Positions 23,233 through 33,713 are shown, numbered from the stretch's first letter. The stretch is DNA of 64,000 nucleotides from Exiguobacterium algae (GCF_018617875.1 NZ_JACSKZ010000002.1:248001-312000), one strand, 5' to 3'. A program made the numbers and translations. The notes: generated by a model not told the origin, from the sequence alone.

Positions 23233-24140
23233 CGAGTTTTCTCGATTTTATCCAACTTCGCAAGCTCTGCTTTAAAGTCTTCCGGAAGCGGTGCCTCGAA
23301 TTCTAACCACTCTTTCGTGCGCGGGTGGGTAAAACCGAGCGTTGCTGCATGAAGGGCTTGCCCTCCTAAATCAATCGTCCGGCGTGGGCCGTACTTCGGG
23401 TCTCCTGCAAGTGGATGGCCGATGTAACGCATGTGCACACGAATTTGGTGGGTACGTCCTGTCTCGAGCTTACACTCGACGAGCGTGAAATCTTTATACC
23501 GCTCGAGAATGCGGAAGTGCGTCACTGCCTCTTTCGCATTTTTATCCGTCACGGTCATACGTTGACGGTCATTCGTATCTCTGCCAATCGGTGCTTCGAT
23601 TGTTCCGAGCTCATGAACGAGTTCGCCATGAACGAGTGCCGTATATTCGCGCTTGATCGTCTTGTCTTTCAATTGGCTTGCAAGCGACTCATGTGCCAAA
23701 TCATTTTTTGCCACCATGAGTAGTCCCGTCGTGTCCTTATCGATCCGGTGCACGATTCCAGGGCGCTTGACACCATTGATCCCAGAGAGGTCATCACAAT
23801 GTCCGAGCAAGGCATTCACGAGCGTACCGGATGTGTGTCCTGCCGCAGGATGGACAACCATTCCACGAGGTTTGTTGACGACAATCACATCTTCGTCCTC
23901 ATACACGATATCGAGCGGAATCTCTTCCGGCAGCACTTCGAGTTCGACTGCTTCCGGGACGTTCAGTTCGATTTCGTCACCGACCTGGAGTTTATAGTTT
24001 GGTTTTACGCTACTTCCATTGACGAGCAGGTCGCCCGCCTTGATCCATTCCTGAACTTGTGAGCGTGACCATTCGCCTTGCTCACTTACCCATTTATCGA
24101 TCCTTGCCTTTTCATCGGCGACAAAAGTATAGGTTTCCAT
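23229..24140 (-). CDS. RluD-family 23S rRNA pseudouridine synthase (YlyB)
   Basis: 303 aa. An N-terminal S4 RNA-binding domain (SRSQVQEWIKAGDLLVNG) is followed by the pseudouridine synthase domain with catalytic Asp in HRIDKDTTGL. Closest in layout to the RluD branch, and in the ylyB position between lspA and pyrR. The exact rRNA target is not known from sequence. The end of the gene encodes the -35 box of the pyr promoter. Confidence 0.9.
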   Translation of the reverse strand: METYTFVADEKARIDKWVSEQGEWSRSQVQEWIKAGDLLVNGSSVKPNYKLQVGDEIELNVPEAVELEVLPEEIPLDIVYEDEDVIVVNKPRGMVVHPAAGHTSGTLVNALLGHCDDLSGINGVKRPGIVHRIDKDTTGLLMVAKNDLAHESLASQLKDKTIKREYTALVHGELVHELGTIEAPIGRDTNDRQRMTVTDKNAKEAVTHFRILERYKDFTLVECKLETGRTHQIRVHMRYIGHPLAGDPKYGPRRTIDLGGQALHAATLGFTHPRTKEWLEFEAPLPEDFKAELAKLDKIEKTR

Positions 24141-24613
24141 TACGATTGTCCCCTTTCTTTGTGTAATTTTTCTTCAAATAGCACGGCGATGATCATAAAG
24201 ATCACCCCGAATGTCAGAGCCATATCCGCCACGTTAAAGATCGGGAAATTATAGCCGAACGGGTAAGTGTCGATAAAATCAACGACTTCCCCGCGGAACA
24301 GGCGGTCAATAAAGTTTCCGATGGCTCCTGCGAGCAATAATCCTACACTGTAACCAAGTAAACGGTAGCCGTTCACTTCTTTATGCAAGAAATAAATCAA
24401 CCCGATGATGACGAGTAAGGTGATGGCAAAGAAAAAGTACATCTGTCCTTCTAACATTCCCCATGCGGCCCCTTTATTCCGATAAGATGTCCAATAGAGC
24501 CATCCGGGAATCACTTCAATCGATTGAGCAATCGTCATCGTCTGAACGACGATCCATTTTGTCAATTGATCAATCAGGATGAGGAAAAGTGCTAATCCAT
24601 AGTAACGTTTCAT
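24140..24613 (-). CDS. lspA: Lipoprotein signal peptidase (signal peptidase II)
   Basis: Membrane aspartyl protease that cleaves prolipoprotein signals. 157 aa with four TM segments. The catalytic aspartates lie in GNFIDRLFRGEVVDF and in FNVADMAL. It overlaps rluD by one base and follows ileS. Its substrates likely include CtaC in this window (lipobox LLSGC). Confidence 0.96.
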   Translation of the reverse strand: MKRYYGLALFLILIDQLTKWIVVQTMTIAQSIEVIPGWLYWTSYRNKGAAWGMLEGQMYFFFAITLLVIIGLIYFLHKEVNGYRLLGYSVGLLLAGAIGNFIDRLFRGEVVDFIDTYPFGYNFPIFNVADMALTFGVIFMIIAVLFEEKLHKERGQS

Positions 24614-24627
24614 TCGCTTCTCCTTTC

Positions 24628-24673
24628 AAGTCGTTAAGAAACCGGAGTGAACGACGCCACTCCGGTCCGACTT
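24628..24673 (-). terminator. Two-tier hairpin at the end of ileS
   Basis: 9-bp perfect stem (ACCGGAGTG / CACTCCGGT) nested in AAGTCG / CGACTT pairing that includes the ileS stop. The U-run is poor (TTTCTTAA), so it is probably a leaky terminator or a stability element between ileS and lspA. Confidence 0.5.
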
Positions 24674-27398
24674 AACCGATTACTGATGCACAGCGTGGGC
24701 AAAGCTCTGGATGTTCTTCGTTTTGTCCAAGCTCGGTTGAGTATGTCCAACAGCGGGCACAAGCTTCCCCGTCTGCTTTCGATACAGTAATTTTGGCAGT
24801 TGCATAATCCACATCAGCCGTGTCTGCGTATTCAAGTTGCGACACTTGAAGGAGCTGACTCACGTGGTCAATCGTCTCGAGCAACGCTGCTGTCTCGCCT
24901 TTAGGAGCGAGAACGAGCTTCGCTTCCAGCGGTTTCCCGATTAATTTCTCTCCACGTGCCACTTCGATGGCTTTTAAGACATCGTCACGGAAGACAAGGA
25001 ATTTCGACCATTTTTCAAGGAGAGCCTGTTCGTCCTCTGTCAATGCTTCGACTTCCTCAAGGTCTGTCAAGAAGATGCTGTCTTCTGTTTTCGCCGGTAC
25101 TTCTTGCCACGCCTCATCCGCAGTGTGTGGAAGGATTGGCGCGAGAAGTTTCGTCAACGTGACGACCGCATCGTACATCACCGTTTGAACGGCACGACGA
25201 CGGAGATCATCCTCACGCTCGATATAAAGGATATCCTTTGTGAAATCGAGATAGAATGACGAAAGTTCGTTGACACAGAAGTTATGGACGATATGGTAAA
25301 CCGCCATAAAGTCGAATGTGTCATACGCTTTGACGACTTTTGCCTGAAGCTGTTTCAATTTCGTCGCCATGAAACGGTCCGCCTCTGGCATATCTTGAAG
25401 TGCGACGCGCATCGACGGGTCGAACCCACTCAAGTTACCGAGCAAGAAACGGATTGTGTTTCGGATTTTACGGTACACTTCTGACACTTGTTTGAAGTTA
25501 TCGTGGGATGCCCGAACGTCTGATTGATAGTCGACAGATGCGACCCATAGACGAACGATTTCAGCACCGTATTGCTTCACAAGGTCATTTGGTGCAATCG
25601 TATTCCCCAATGATTTCGACATTTTGCGGCCGTCGCCGTCGAGTACGAAGCCGTGGCTCAATACGTTCCGGTAAGGCGCTTTGCCTGTCGTGGCAACAGC
25701 TGTCGAGAGTGACGAGTTGAACCAACCACGGTATTGGTCCGATCCTTCAAGGTAAAGGTCAGCCGGACGGCGGAGGTATTCACGCTCTTCCAATACGCCG
25801 GCGTGTGACGAACCTGAGTCAAACCATACATCCATGATATCGAGTTCTTTACGGAACTCCCCGTTCGGGCTGTTCGGGTGCGTAAATCCTTCTGGGAGAA
25901 GGTCTTTTGCATCCCATTCGTACCACACGTTCGATCCGTGCTCACGGAATAAGTTCGCGATGTGGTCGATTGTTTCGTTCGTGATGATTTCCGTTCCATC
26001 TTCTGCATAGAAGATCGGGATTGGAACACCCCATGCACGCTGACGGCTGATGACCCAGTCCCCACGGTCACGGACCATGTTATAAAGACGTGTCATCCCC
26101 CATTCAGGGACCCAGTTCACTTCTTCGATCTCACGGAGCATATCCTCACGGAAATCTTTGATTGAGGCGAACCATTGTGGTGTCGCACGGAAGATAACCG
26201 GTTTCTTCGTACGCCAGTCATGCGGGTACGAGTGTTTGATGAATTTCAAGTTGAGCAGGTAGCCGTTCTCCTCGAGCTTCATCCCGATTTGTTTATTGGC
26301 ATCCTCATAGAAGAGACCTTCAAATCCTGGTGCCTCATCTGTCATATATCCACGGTCATCGACCGGGCAAAGGACGTCGAGACCGTACACTTGTCCGACT
26401 CGATAGTCATCTTCCCCGTGTCCTGGAGCCGTATGAACAAGACCTGTCGCATCGGCAGTGACATGGTCTCCGAGCATAACGAGCGACGTCCGGTCATAGA
26501 GTGGGTGCTGCGCCGTCATGTATTCGAACTCGCGTCCGTTCCATGAGCCGCTCACTGAATAATCTGTCCATCCGAGTGCAGTCGTCACTTCCTCGACGAG
26601 CGTCTCTGCGACGATGTAGCCCTTGCCGTCGTGCTCGATTCGTGTATATGTCAACTCATCGCTGACTGCGATCCCAAGGTTGGCCGGGATGGTCCATGGC
26701 GTCGTCGTCCAGATGACGAAATGGTCAGTTGAAGACAAGACGTCTTTTCCATCAACGACTTTAAATGCCACGTAGATGGCAGGTGATTTTTTATCGTAGT
26801 ACTCGATCTCCGCCTCAGCAAGGGCTGATTCAGAAGACGGTGACCAGTAGACCGGTTTTTTCCCTTTGTAGATGTACCCTTTTTCAGCCATCGTTCCAAA
26901 TAGACGGATCTGTGCCGCTTCGTACTCAGGTTGGAGCGTGATATATGGATTCTCAAAGTCGGCCATGAGACCGAGACGTTTGAATTGTTCACGCTGCGAA
27001 TTCACCTGTTCCATCGCGTATTCCGCACATTTTTGACGGAATTCAGCGACCGTCATCTCTTTACGATTCACGCCAGCTTTTTGAAGGGCGTTTTCGATTG
27101 GAAGACCGTGTGTGTCCCATCCCGGAATCATCGGAGATTGGTAGCCATTCATCGACTTGAAACGGACGATGATGTCTTTCAACACTTTGTTCATCGCATG
27201 GCCCATATGGATGTCGCCATTCGCATACGGGGGACCGTCATGAAGGATATATTGTGGTTTCCCCGCATTTTTTTCTTGGACCCGGTTGTATAAGTCCATC
27301 TTCTCCCATTCTTCTTGCATTGCCGGTTCGCGTTTTGGTAAATTCCCACGCATCGCAAATTCCGTTTTTGGCATCAATAACGTGTCTTTGTAGTTCAT
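24672..27398 (-). CDS. ileS: Isoleucyl-tRNA synthetase
   Basis: Charges tRNA-Ile and edits misactivated valine. The start [10 protein letters not shown] at 27398 follows TGGAGGAG (908 aa); 28 further upstream codons belong to the T-box leader. Class I motifs are HMGH (in [11 protein letters not shown]) and KMSKS. A C-terminal zinc module has CARCW and CPRC. This is the eubacterial form with a zinc-finger tail. Expression is governed by the T-box leader upstream. Confidence 0.98.
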   Translation of the reverse strand: MNYKDTLLMPKTEFAMRGNLPKREPAMQEEWEKMDLYNRVQEKNAGKPQYILHDGPPYANGDIHMGHAMNKVLKDIIVRFKSMNGYQSPMIPGWDTHGLPIENALQKAGVNRKEMTVAEFRQKCAEYAMEQVNSQREQFKRLGLMADFENPYITLQPEYEAAQIRLFGTMAEKGYIYKGKKPVYWSPSSESALAEAEIEYYDKKSPAIYVAFKVVDGKDVLSSTDHFVIWTTTPWTIPANLGIAVSDELTYTRIEHDGKGYIVAETLVEEVTTALGWTDYSVSGSWNGREFEYMTAQHPLYDRTSLVMLGDHVTADATGLVHTAPGHGEDDYRVGQVYGLDVLCPVDDRGYMTDEAPGFEGLFYEDANKQIGMKLEENGYLLNLKFIKHSYPHDWRTKKPVIFRATPQWFASIKDFREDMLREIEEVNWVPEWGMTRLYNMVRDRGDWVISRQRAWGVPIPIFYAEDGTEIITNETIDHIANLFREHGSNVWYEWDAKDLLPEGFTHPNSPNGEFRKELDIMDVWFDSGSSHAGVLEEREYLRRPADLYLEGSDQYRGWFNSSLSTAVATTGKAPYRNVLSHGFVLDGDGRKMSKSLGNTIAPNDLVKQYGAEIVRLWVASVDYQSDVRASHDNFKQVSEVYRKIRNTIRFLLGNLSGFDPSMRVALQDMPEADRFMATKLKQLQAKVVKAYDTFDFMAVYHIVHNFCVNELSSFYLDFTKDILYIEREDDLRRRAVQTVMYDAVVTLTKLLAPILPHTADEAWQEVPAKTEDSIFLTDLEEVEALTEDEQALLEKWSKFLVFRDDVLKAIEVARGEKLIGKPLEAKLVLAPKGETAALLETIDHVSQLLQVSQLEYADTADVDYATAKITVSKADGEACARCWTYSTELGQNEEHPELCPRCASVIG

Positions 27399-27429
27399 CG
27401 AAACTCCTCCATCAACTTTTTTAGAAAAC

Positions 27430-27662
27430 AAAAAAACCAACCCATCCCTGATAGGGACGAGTTGGTTGACTCGCGGTACCACCCTACTAGTCTCACCGTT
27501 GTGAGACCGCTCTCGGTAACCGATAACGAGGTCAGCCGTTCACGCTTACTCGTTTCAGCGTGACACTCATAGGGGATACCGATTCAAGTCTTTCTCTTAG
27601 GCTTTCACCACCCCTAAGTCGCTTCGTAGGTTTGACTTGACCGACGCGTCCTATTCAACGTG
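27430..27662 (-). promoter_or_regulatory. T-box riboswitch leader of ileS
   Basis: Minus-strand leader with the T-box core GGTGGTACCGCG (27472-27483) and a terminator hairpin ACCAAC...GTTGGT followed by TTTTTTT (27430-27466). Upstream, ATAGG/CCTAT and TCAAGTC/GACTTGA can form stem I. The specifier is probably an Ile codon ATC; two copies lie on the 3' side of the loop, at 27575-27577 and 27581-27583, and I cannot choose between them. Uncharged tRNA-Ile should stabilise the antiterminator and switch ileS on. Confidence 0.93.
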
Positions 27663-27670
27663 TTCGACAA

Positions 27671-28216
27671 TTATCCATGATGTTCATTCTGTGTGACTTC
27701 GTCGTCATTATACGCAAGTTCAGTTGAGTCGTCAAGAACCGTCTGGACAGGTGGTTCTCCGACAATCGAATCCCATTCCGTACTATTAAGCAGTTCCATT
27801 TGTGCGTCAACGAGCACACGGAATCGCGTACGGTATAATTCAACTTTTTTCAACATTTGAACAACTTCACGTTCCGCCAATTGTTCCTTTCGAGCAGCCT
27901 CTTCTTCACGGGCAAGTGCTTCACGCTCTGCCTGCTTCAAAATGAGACTCGCTTCCTTCTGTGCGTTCGTCTTCACTTCTTCAGCAGCTTCCTGTGCGAC
28001 GATGATCGACTTGTTTAACGTGTCTTCCATCGAGGAGAAGTAGTCAATGCGGGCTTGCATATCGTTGACAAGTTCTTCATATCTTCTATTCTCACGAATC
28101 AATAATTCAAACTCTTTAATGATTTGGTCCAAGAATTCATTGACTTCATCGATGTCGTACCCACGAAAACGGGAAGAGAACTCTTTATTATGAATATCAA
28201 TCGGTGTCAACGCCAT
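27671..28216 (-). CDS. divIVA: Cell division/polarity protein DivIVA
   Basis: Coiled-coil protein that senses negative membrane curvature at poles and septa. 181 aa. The N-terminal lipid-binding domain (residues 1-~60) has KEFSSRFRGYD and VNEFLDQI. A long coiled coil follows (REALAREEEAARKEQ), then an acidic tail. It is in the usual ylmH-divIVA-ileS context. Its last codons contain the ileS promoter. Confidence 0.96.
   Translation of the reverse strand: MALTPIDIHNKEFSSRFRGYDIDEVNEFLDQIIKEFELLIRENRRYEELVNDMQARIDYFSSMEDTLNKSIIVAQEAAEEVKTNAQKEASLILKQAEREALAREEEAARKEQLAEREVVQMLKKVELYRTRFRVLVDAQMELLNSTEWDSIVGEPPVQTVLDDSTELAYNDDEVTQNEHHG
27707..27735 (-). promoter_or_regulatory. Sigma-A promoter for ileS inside the divIVA coding region
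   Basis: TTGACG (27735-27730), 17-nt spacer, TATAAT (27712-27707). It lies in the last ~20 codons of divIVA and would start RNA near 27700, upstream of the T-box. Confidence 0.8.
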
Positions 28217-28234
28217 TCGACTTTCCTCCTAAAT

Positions 28235-29005
28235 TTAACGTATGATTCCATACTGTATTTTAATTTTTTCACGTTTTGTAGACCCGAGAATCGCCATCAG
28301 TTTGACACGACCATATCCGCGAACCGACAACAGGTCATCGGGTTCGAGGATGAAACTCGAATCTTCAATCACTTTATGATTCACTTTACAATCCCCATGT
28401 TTCACGAGGGCTTGTGCTTTTTGTCTTGAAATACCAAGCACTTCGCTGACGACAGCATCAAATCGTAATGAGGAGACAATTCCAAACTCATCCGTCCATT
28501 CTGTCTTCGGCACAGTCAGGAGGTCTTCCTCCGAAACCTTCGAAATTCGGACCTTCGCTTTCCCGACCCGGTCCACATTCATTTCGATAAATGCGGACGC
28601 TTCTCGCGTCGTCGCAAATTGAGCCACTCCGTCAGCGAGGACGATATCACCAAATTTTTGGCGTTTCATTCCGGCATTCAACAATGTCCCGGTCACTTGA
28701 CGGTGTGTCAACTCAACAAACTTTGTCGGATAATCGATCTGCCGAATCTCGATTTCAAAATCGTCCGGTTCGAGCACATAATAGTCTGGCGCTAAAATCA
28801 TTCGCCGGCGTTCTGCCCCTTCAAATCCCCCGTCGTCATAAATCACGAGTTGCTTCCCGACGAGTTGTTTTACAATCTGTTGCTCTCGCGGGTCCAAAAA
28901 ATCAGTCAATTTCAGCACATAGTTCTGTTCGACTTGCTGGACCCAATCAAGTACTTGTTCGACGAATGCCCGCTCACTTGGTCGATAATGGTCGAAGACG
29001 CTCAT
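28235..29005 (-). CDS. ylmH: YlmH, S4-domain RNA-binding protein (RqcP2-like)
   Basis: 256 aa. The N-terminal region (MSVFDHYRPSER) is followed by a central RRM-like part and a C-terminal S4 domain (ALVKHGDCKVNHKVIEDSSF). In B. subtilis YlmH binds stalled 50S complexes and can stand in for RqcP during alanine tailing; it is also linked to division by position. RqcH is encoded in the same window. The ylmG stop touches its start with no gap. Confidence 0.9.
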   Translation of the reverse strand: MSVFDHYRPSERAFVEQVLDWVQQVEQNYVLKLTDFLDPREQQIVKQLVGKQLVIYDDGGFEGAERRRMILAPDYYVLEPDDFEIEIRQIDYPTKFVELTHRQVTGTLLNAGMKRQKFGDIVLADGVAQFATTREASAFIEMNVDRVGKAKVRISKVSEEDLLTVPKTEWTDEFGIVSSLRFDAVVSEVLGISRQKAQALVKHGDCKVNHKVIEDSSFILEPDDLLSVRGYGRVKLMAILGSTKREKIKIQYGIIR

Positions 29006-29278
29006 TTACAGACCGAAAATGGCGCGCACACCCGCTTGCGCCATTCGTAATACGAATAGGGCAACGATCGGCGAAATGTCGAGCATGCCACCGATTGGCG
29101 GGATGATGCGGCGAAACGGAGCCAAAAAAGGTTCACAAAGGAATGACAAAACTTGACCAAACTTTGATTCACGCGCGTTCGGGAACCACGACAATAAAAT
29201 ATAACCAATGAGTACCCAGCTGTAATAGCCGAGTAACGTATAAATCGTTTGTCCTAACGCAGGTATTGCATTTTCCAT
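29006..29278 (-). CDS. ylmG: YggT-family membrane protein YlmG
   Basis: 90 aa with two hydrophobic helices (IYTLLGYYSWVLIGYILL and IVALFVLRMAQAGV) flanking FLAPFRRIIPPIGGMLDISP, the YggT signature. Part of the sepF-ylmG-ylmH-divIVA division block. Molecular role unclear in bacteria. Confidence 0.92.
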   Translation of the reverse strand: MENAIPALGQTIYTLLGYYSWVLIGYILLSWFPNARESKFGQVLSFLCEPFLAPFRRIIPPIGGMLDISPIVALFVLRMAQAGVRAIFGL

Positions 29279-29282
29279 TCAA

Positions 29283-29747
29283 TTACCACCCTTTACTGTG
29301 AAGTTCGTCCTCCGAAATAAGATTCGAAATTGAACCAGTCAATTCGACGTTGTTCGGGGTACACAGAATCGTGTTATGTCCAATCGATGTCATCGATCCT
29401 TCAAGTGCATACACGACACCTGACAGGAAATTGACGACTTGACGCGATTGTTCTTTTGACATCCGCTGAAGGTTCACGATGACCGCACGGTTCTCCTTCA
29501 AGTGATCACCGATGTCTTGCGCTTCAGCAAAGACACGTGGCTCCGCAAGAACAACCTTCGAGCGTTCTTTTTTCTTTGAGTTCAAGGCGACGATATTGTT
29601 TGATGATTTCGGACGATCATCAGTCTTCACCATTGATTCGTTCGATGAGGAGACGACAGATTCAGGAAGATGAAACTCTTCCTCATATGTGTTATTCGGA
29701 TCTTCCTCAAGACCAAAGAAGTCTTTCATCTTGTTTTTGATTGACAT
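29283..29747 (-). CDS. sepF: Cell division protein SepF
   Basis: Binds FtsZ filaments and the membrane and forms rings that organise septum growth. 154 aa. The N-terminal amphipathic helix MSIKNKMKDFFGL targets the membrane, a variable acidic linker follows, and the C-terminal beta domain (from ~60) has RAVIVNLQRMSKEQSRQVVNFLSG and TILCTPNNV. Usual length and place downstream of yggS. Confidence 0.96.
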   Translation of the reverse strand: MSIKNKMKDFFGLEEDPNNTYEEEFHLPESVVSSSNESMVKTDDRPKSSNNIVALNSKKKERSKVVLAEPRVFAEAQDIGDHLKENRAVIVNLQRMSKEQSRQVVNFLSGVVYALEGSMTSIGHNTILCTPNNVELTGSISNLISEDELHSKGW

Positions 29748-29770
29748 AACGGATTCCTCCTTAAAATATA

Positions 29771-30424
29771 TTATTGCACAAGTATGGTTCCAATACGAAC
29801 AAACGATGCGCCTTCTTCGATTGCGATGTTAAAGTCATTCGACATCCCCATGGATAATTCCGTACAAGGCGCATGAGGAAGGTCTCGACGCTTTATATCG
29901 TCACGCAGTAGCCGTAATTCGTGGAATGTTTGACGAATGATGGTATCATTTTCGGTTAAAGGAGCCATCGTCATCAAACCGATGACCCGAATATGAGGAT
30001 ACTGAATACAGTTCTCGATGAATGGGAGAACTTCCTCTTTTTCCAGTCCATGTTTTGAAGCTTCGCCGGAAATATTGACCTGTACGAAACAATCTATGAC
30101 CCGATCGGCCCGCTTATTGATTTCCTCAGCGAGTGAGAGGCGATCGAGCGAATGAATCGCCGTCACCTTGTCGATGATTTGCCGCACTTTTCGCGTTTGG
30201 AGCGTGCCGATGAAGTGAAATCTTGCATCTTCTGGCATCGCATTCACTTTTTCAAGCAGGCTGTCCGGCCGGTTTTCGCCGAAGTCGCGAATTCCTTCTT
30301 CATAAAGCGCAAGCGCCACGTCCGGGTCGACAGATTTTGTGACCGCAATCATTGTCACGTCGTCGCCAGTTTGATGTGCTTGAATCGCCGCTTTCACGCG
30401 TCTAACATTTTCCGCAATACTCAC
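29771..30424 (-). CDS. ylmE: YggS-family PLP-binding protein (YlmE)
   Basis: 217 aa TIM-barrel homologue of alanine racemase that holds pyridoxal phosphate and helps balance B6 and amino acids. The PLP lysine is in MIAVTKSV; GENRPDSLLEK and HFIGTLQTRK fit the family (usual forms GENYVQE and HFIGHLQ differ slightly here). The stop-start overlap with pgeF (ATGA) shows coupling. Confidence 0.93.
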   Translation of the reverse strand: MSIAENVRRVKAAIQAHQTGDDVTMIAVTKSVDPDVALALYEEGIRDFGENRPDSLLEKVNAMPEDARFHFIGTLQTRKVRQIIDKVTAIHSLDRLSLAEEINKRADRVIDCFVQVNISGEASKHGLEKEEVLPFIENCIQYPHIRVIGLMTMAPLTENDTIIRQTFHELRLLRDDIKRRDLPHAPCTELSMGMSNDFNIAIEEGASFVRIGTILVQ

Positions 30425-31185
30425 ACTTTCCTCTCCTTCACCAGGACGGCCGCAAAGCGTCGCTTCGAATCTCCATCTCGATAAGAGAAAAAGGAAGTGT
30501 CTCCCCCTGTCGCCAACCGGGACTGGTCAACGCGGGCTCTCTTTTCTCTCGCGAGCGTCTCATTGACCGATTGAAGTGACAGCTGTGCGTGTCCGTTTGA
30601 TTCATGAAACACCGATTGTTCATACGCTTCGGTCGATACAGCTTTCACGGCATCGAGCACGCGTTGGTCTACCTCATAATTTTCTGCCGTGATGGCCGGT
30701 CCGACCAACATATCGATGTCTTCGGCATTCACACCGAGTCGTTCGAACGATTCAATCATCGAGGAGACGATGTTTCCAACCGTTCCTTTCCATCCCGCAT
30801 GTGCGACACCGATGACCCCGCTCTCCTTTGCACAAAAGAATAAAGGAACACAGTCAGCAAAGACGAGGGCGAGCGGGACGTCTTCACTCATCGTAATTAA
30901 ACCGTCCGTGGCCGGGATCGCCTCATCATATCGAAACGCCCCTTTACCTCGATCCGACTCGTCCACTTGCGTCACGTGCGTGCCATGCACTTGTTCGGCC
31001 CACACGGAGTCCGCCAATTGCAAATTCACTGTTTGAAAGAACTGTTCGCGATTCGCCACAACTTGTGCGGGATCGTCCCCCACATGTAAGCCGACGTTCC
31101 CTTCATTAGGTTTATCGGTCATTCGCGTCGTCACGTAAGCATGATATCGAGTTGTTTCTGTCTCCCAAGTATGTATGAGTCGCAT
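30421..31185 (-). CDS. pgeF: PgeF/YlmD, multicopper-type peptidoglycan editing factor / purine nucleoside phosphorylase family
   Basis: 254 aa DUF152/LACC1 family protein. Members act on purine nucleosides, and the E. coli homologue corrects misbuilt peptidoglycan precursors. Metal-ligand motifs: a His in QVHGTH, a Cys in ADCVPL, and HAGWKGT. First gene of the pgeF-ylmE-sepF-ylmG-ylmH-divIVA run, starting only ~20 nt past the ftsZ terminator. Confidence 0.92.
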   Translation of the reverse strand: MRLIHTWETETTRYHAYVTTRMTDKPNEGNVGLHVGDDPAQVVANREQFFQTVNLQLADSVWAEQVHGTHVTQVDESDRGKGAFRYDEAIPATDGLITMSEDVPLALVFADCVPLFFCAKESGVIGVAHAGWKGTVGNIVSSMIESFERLGVNAEDIDMLVGPAITAENYEVDQRVLDAVKAVSTEAYEQSVFHESNGHAQLSLQSVNETLAREKRARVDQSRLATGGDTSFFSYRDGDSKRRFAAVLVKERKV

Positions 31186-31204
31186 AAACCTTCTCCTTTA
31201 TTGA

Positions 31205-31232
31205 AAAAGGGATGCCTGCAGGCATCCCTTTT
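31205..31232 (-). terminator. Terminator of ftsA-ftsZ
   Basis: Perfect 28-bp palindrome: 12-bp arms (aaaagggatgcc / ggcatccctttt) around TGCA, followed on the minus strand by T and C. It lies directly after the ftsZ stop. Confidence 0.9.
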
Positions 31233-31234
31233 GT

Positions 31235-32380
31235 TTAGTTACGGCGTTGTCTCACGAACGCAGGGATGTTGATCGTCTCGTCTGGGACGTCTCCTCCATA
31301 GACTGGGCGATGGAAGTTCCCTTCTTCTGATTGAGCCGATTCATTCGACTTCGGTTGTGCTTCTTTTTTCGAATCCATCTCTGGCTGTTTTTTCGGTTGC
31401 TGCAAGAATGGATTTGCTCCTTGCGTTTCTTCAGCGAACTCTGTCGCAATGACCGTCACGATGATTTCATCGTTCAAGTTTTCATTGATGACAGAACCGA
31501 AGATCAAGTTGACTTCTTCATCCGCAGCACTTTGAACGATCTGAGCCGCTTCTGTCACTTCGAACAAGCTGAGGCTGAGACCACCTGTGATGTTCATCAA
31601 GACGCCTTTTGCTCCTTCAATCGAAGATTCAAGAAGCGGTGATGAGATTGCTTTCTTCGCAGCTTCGACAGCACGGTTTTCTCCCGTTGCCACGCCGACA
31701 CCCATGAGAGCAGATCCTTTTTCCGTCATGATTGTCTTCACGTCAGCGAAATCAAGGTTGATCAAACCAGGAATCGCAATCAAGTCGGTAATCCCTTGGA
31801 CACCTTGACGAAGAACGTTATCCGCTTCACGGAAAGCTTCGATCATTGGTGTGTTGCGTTCCACAATCTCGAGCAACTTGTCGTTTGGAATGACAATCAA
31901 AGTATCTACTTTTTCCTTGAACGCTTGAATCCCTTGCTGGGCATGCTGCATCCGTTTACGACCTTCAAACATGAACGGCTTCGTCACGACACCGACCGTG
32001 AGTGCGCCAATTTCTTTTGAAATTTCAGCGATGACCGGTGCGGCACCTGTACCTGTTCCGCCACCCATTCCGGCAGTAACGAAGACCATGTCAGCTCCAT
32101 CGAGCGCTTCAATCAATTGTTCACGGCTTTCTTCAGCCGCTTTTTTCCCGATGTCAGGGTTCGCGCCTGCCCCGAGGCCGCGAGTCAATTTAGCGCCAAG
32201 TTGAAGCTTCACGTCAGCTTTTGACATGTTCAACGCTTGTGCGTCCGTGTTGACCGCGATGAATTCTACCCCTTGCACACCGTGTTCGATCATTCGGTTG
32301 ACGGCGTTAGAACCGCCGCCGCCGACTCCAATTACTTTAATTTTTGCTACGGCGTCAATCGCCTCATCAAAGTACATCAT
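31235..32380 (-). CDS. ftsZ: Cell division protein FtsZ
   Basis: Tubulin-like GTPase that forms the Z-ring. 381 aa. GTP-binding motifs [14 protein letters not shown] and [10 protein letters not shown] are present, with T7-loop residues in NLDFADVK. The C-terminal tail [13 protein letters not shown] is the FtsA/SepF/EzrA binding peptide. Two adjacent ATGs serve GGGGGA; either may start. Directly follows ftsA. Confidence 0.98.
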   Translation of the reverse strand: MMYFDEAIDAVAKIKVIGVGGGGSNAVNRMIEHGVQGVEFIAVNTDAQALNMSKADVKLQLGAKLTRGLGAGANPDIGKKAAEESREQLIEALDGADMVFVTAGMGGGTGTGAAPVIAEISKEIGALTVGVVTKPFMFEGRKRMQHAQQGIQAFKEKVDTLIVIPNDKLLEIVERNTPMIEAFREADNVLRQGVQGITDLIAIPGLINLDFADVKTIMTEKGSALMGVGVATGENRAVEAAKKAISSPLLESSIEGAKGVLMNITGGLSLSLFEVTEAAQIVQSAADEEVNLIFGSVINENLNDEIIVTVIATEFAEETQGANPFLQQPKKQPEMDSKKEAQPKSNESAQSEEGNFHRPVYGGDVPDETINIPAFVRQRRN

Positions 32381-32426
32381 TAAGGTATCCCCCTACATAA
32401 TTTCCAAGTTGTTTTTTATCCACAGC

Positions 32427-33713
32427 TTAAACGCCAAATAATTTTTCCATCAAACGACCAAAACCATTTTTGGTTTCACGTTCCATTTCTAAATCTGGAT
32501 CTTCAATATACGTATCGGCCGCATTCGGATTATGTTTATGTACTTCTACACGATCCTCCGGCTTCTCGAGCTGAGATTTCGATACATGATGGTCACTCAT
32601 CAATACATATTTCAAAACGCCAACTGCAGTTGCATATTTCGGATGTCTGACGCCGATGGACGATGGTTGATACAATCTCGTCTTTTGACCCATGATACGT
32701 GTCGCTAGCTCTTGAATCCCAGGTAGGGCTGCAGCGCCACCACAAAGCAGGTATCCACCATTCAACATTGGAACGCCTACTTTTTGAACCTTATTCAACA
32801 TGAGACTGAACATTTCCTCTATTCTCGCCTCTAAAACATAACTGATTTCTGCCTGTGGTTCGAACGACACTTCCCCATTGATGTTCGTATAGGAGAAACC
32901 TTCAGTCGTATCAGCCATTTCTTCGAGGGCAAGTCCATATTCTTCTTTCGCGACTTTTGCGTCTTGATACTTACAATTCAACTTGTATACCAAGTCACGT
33001 GTCATGTGATCGCCACCAACCGGCAGGATGTAAGAATACACGAGGTCTCCACGATAGAATACCGAAACGGTCGTTTTTTCATGACCGACGTCGACGAGTC
33101 CAATTCCTAAATCAATCTCATCTACGGATGCTGCACTCATACCAAGTGCTAGATTTCCAAGGACAAATCCCTCGAGCTTCAGTCCTGCACGTTCAATCGA
33201 CCGCCGAATACTATGTAAAATCGTCTTTGAACCGGTGACCATTTTCCCGTGCATCTCTAAGCGGTAACCAATCATTCCTCTAGGGTCGATGACCCCGGTC
33301 TGTTGGTCAACGGTAAATGCGGATGGAATGACGTCAATCACGCTCATTTCGTCCGGCAACCGCATGACTTGTGCTGAATTGATGACTTCCATGACGTCTG
33401 CGTCCGTAATTTCTTGATCATCTCGCTTCACTGAAGCAATTCCGTGACATGGGGCAATTTGGATATGCTCCCCTTCGATGGCCACGTATACAGATCGAAT
33501 TTGATCACCTAATGATGTTTCGGCGTGCTCAACTGCCTGCTTGATTGCCTGGACTGTCTTGTCGATATCTACGACAGCTCCACGTTTCACTCCTGCAGAC
33601 GGAGCGCACCCTTCCGCCAAAATATTAAGTGTACCGCCAAGAAGTTCGCCAACGACGAGCTTAATTTCTGACGTTCCTATATCTAATGCGGCTACATAAC
33701 CATTCGCTTCCAA
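32427..33713 (-). CDS. ftsA: Cell division protein FtsA
   Basis: Actin-like ATPase that anchors FtsZ to the membrane. 428 aa. TTG start at 33713 behind GGAGGTG. ATP-site motifs ALDIGTSEIK, IGLVDVGHEKTTV and LCGGAAALPG are clear, and the inserted 1C subdomain lies in the first half. The C-terminal amphipathic helix GFGRLMEKLFGV is the membrane anchor. Confidence 0.97.
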   Translation of the reverse strand: MEANGYVAALDIGTSEIKLVVGELLGGTLNILAEGCAPSAGVKRGAVVDIDKTVQAIKQAVEHAETSLGDQIRSVYVAIEGEHIQIAPCHGIASVKRDDQEITDADVMEVINSAQVMRLPDEMSVIDVIPSAFTVDQQTGVIDPRGMIGYRLEMHGKMVTGSKTILHSIRRSIERAGLKLEGFVLGNLALGMSAASVDEIDLGIGLVDVGHEKTTVSVFYRGDLVYSYILPVGGDHMTRDLVYKLNCKYQDAKVAKEEYGLALEEMADTTEGFSYTNINGEVSFEPQAEISYVLEARIEEMFSLMLNKVQKVGVPMLNGGYLLCGGAAALPGIQELATRIMGQKTRLYQPSSIGVRHPKYATAVGVLKYVLMSDHHVSKSQLEKPEDRVEVHKHNPNAADTYIEDPDLEMERETKNGFGRLMEKLFGV

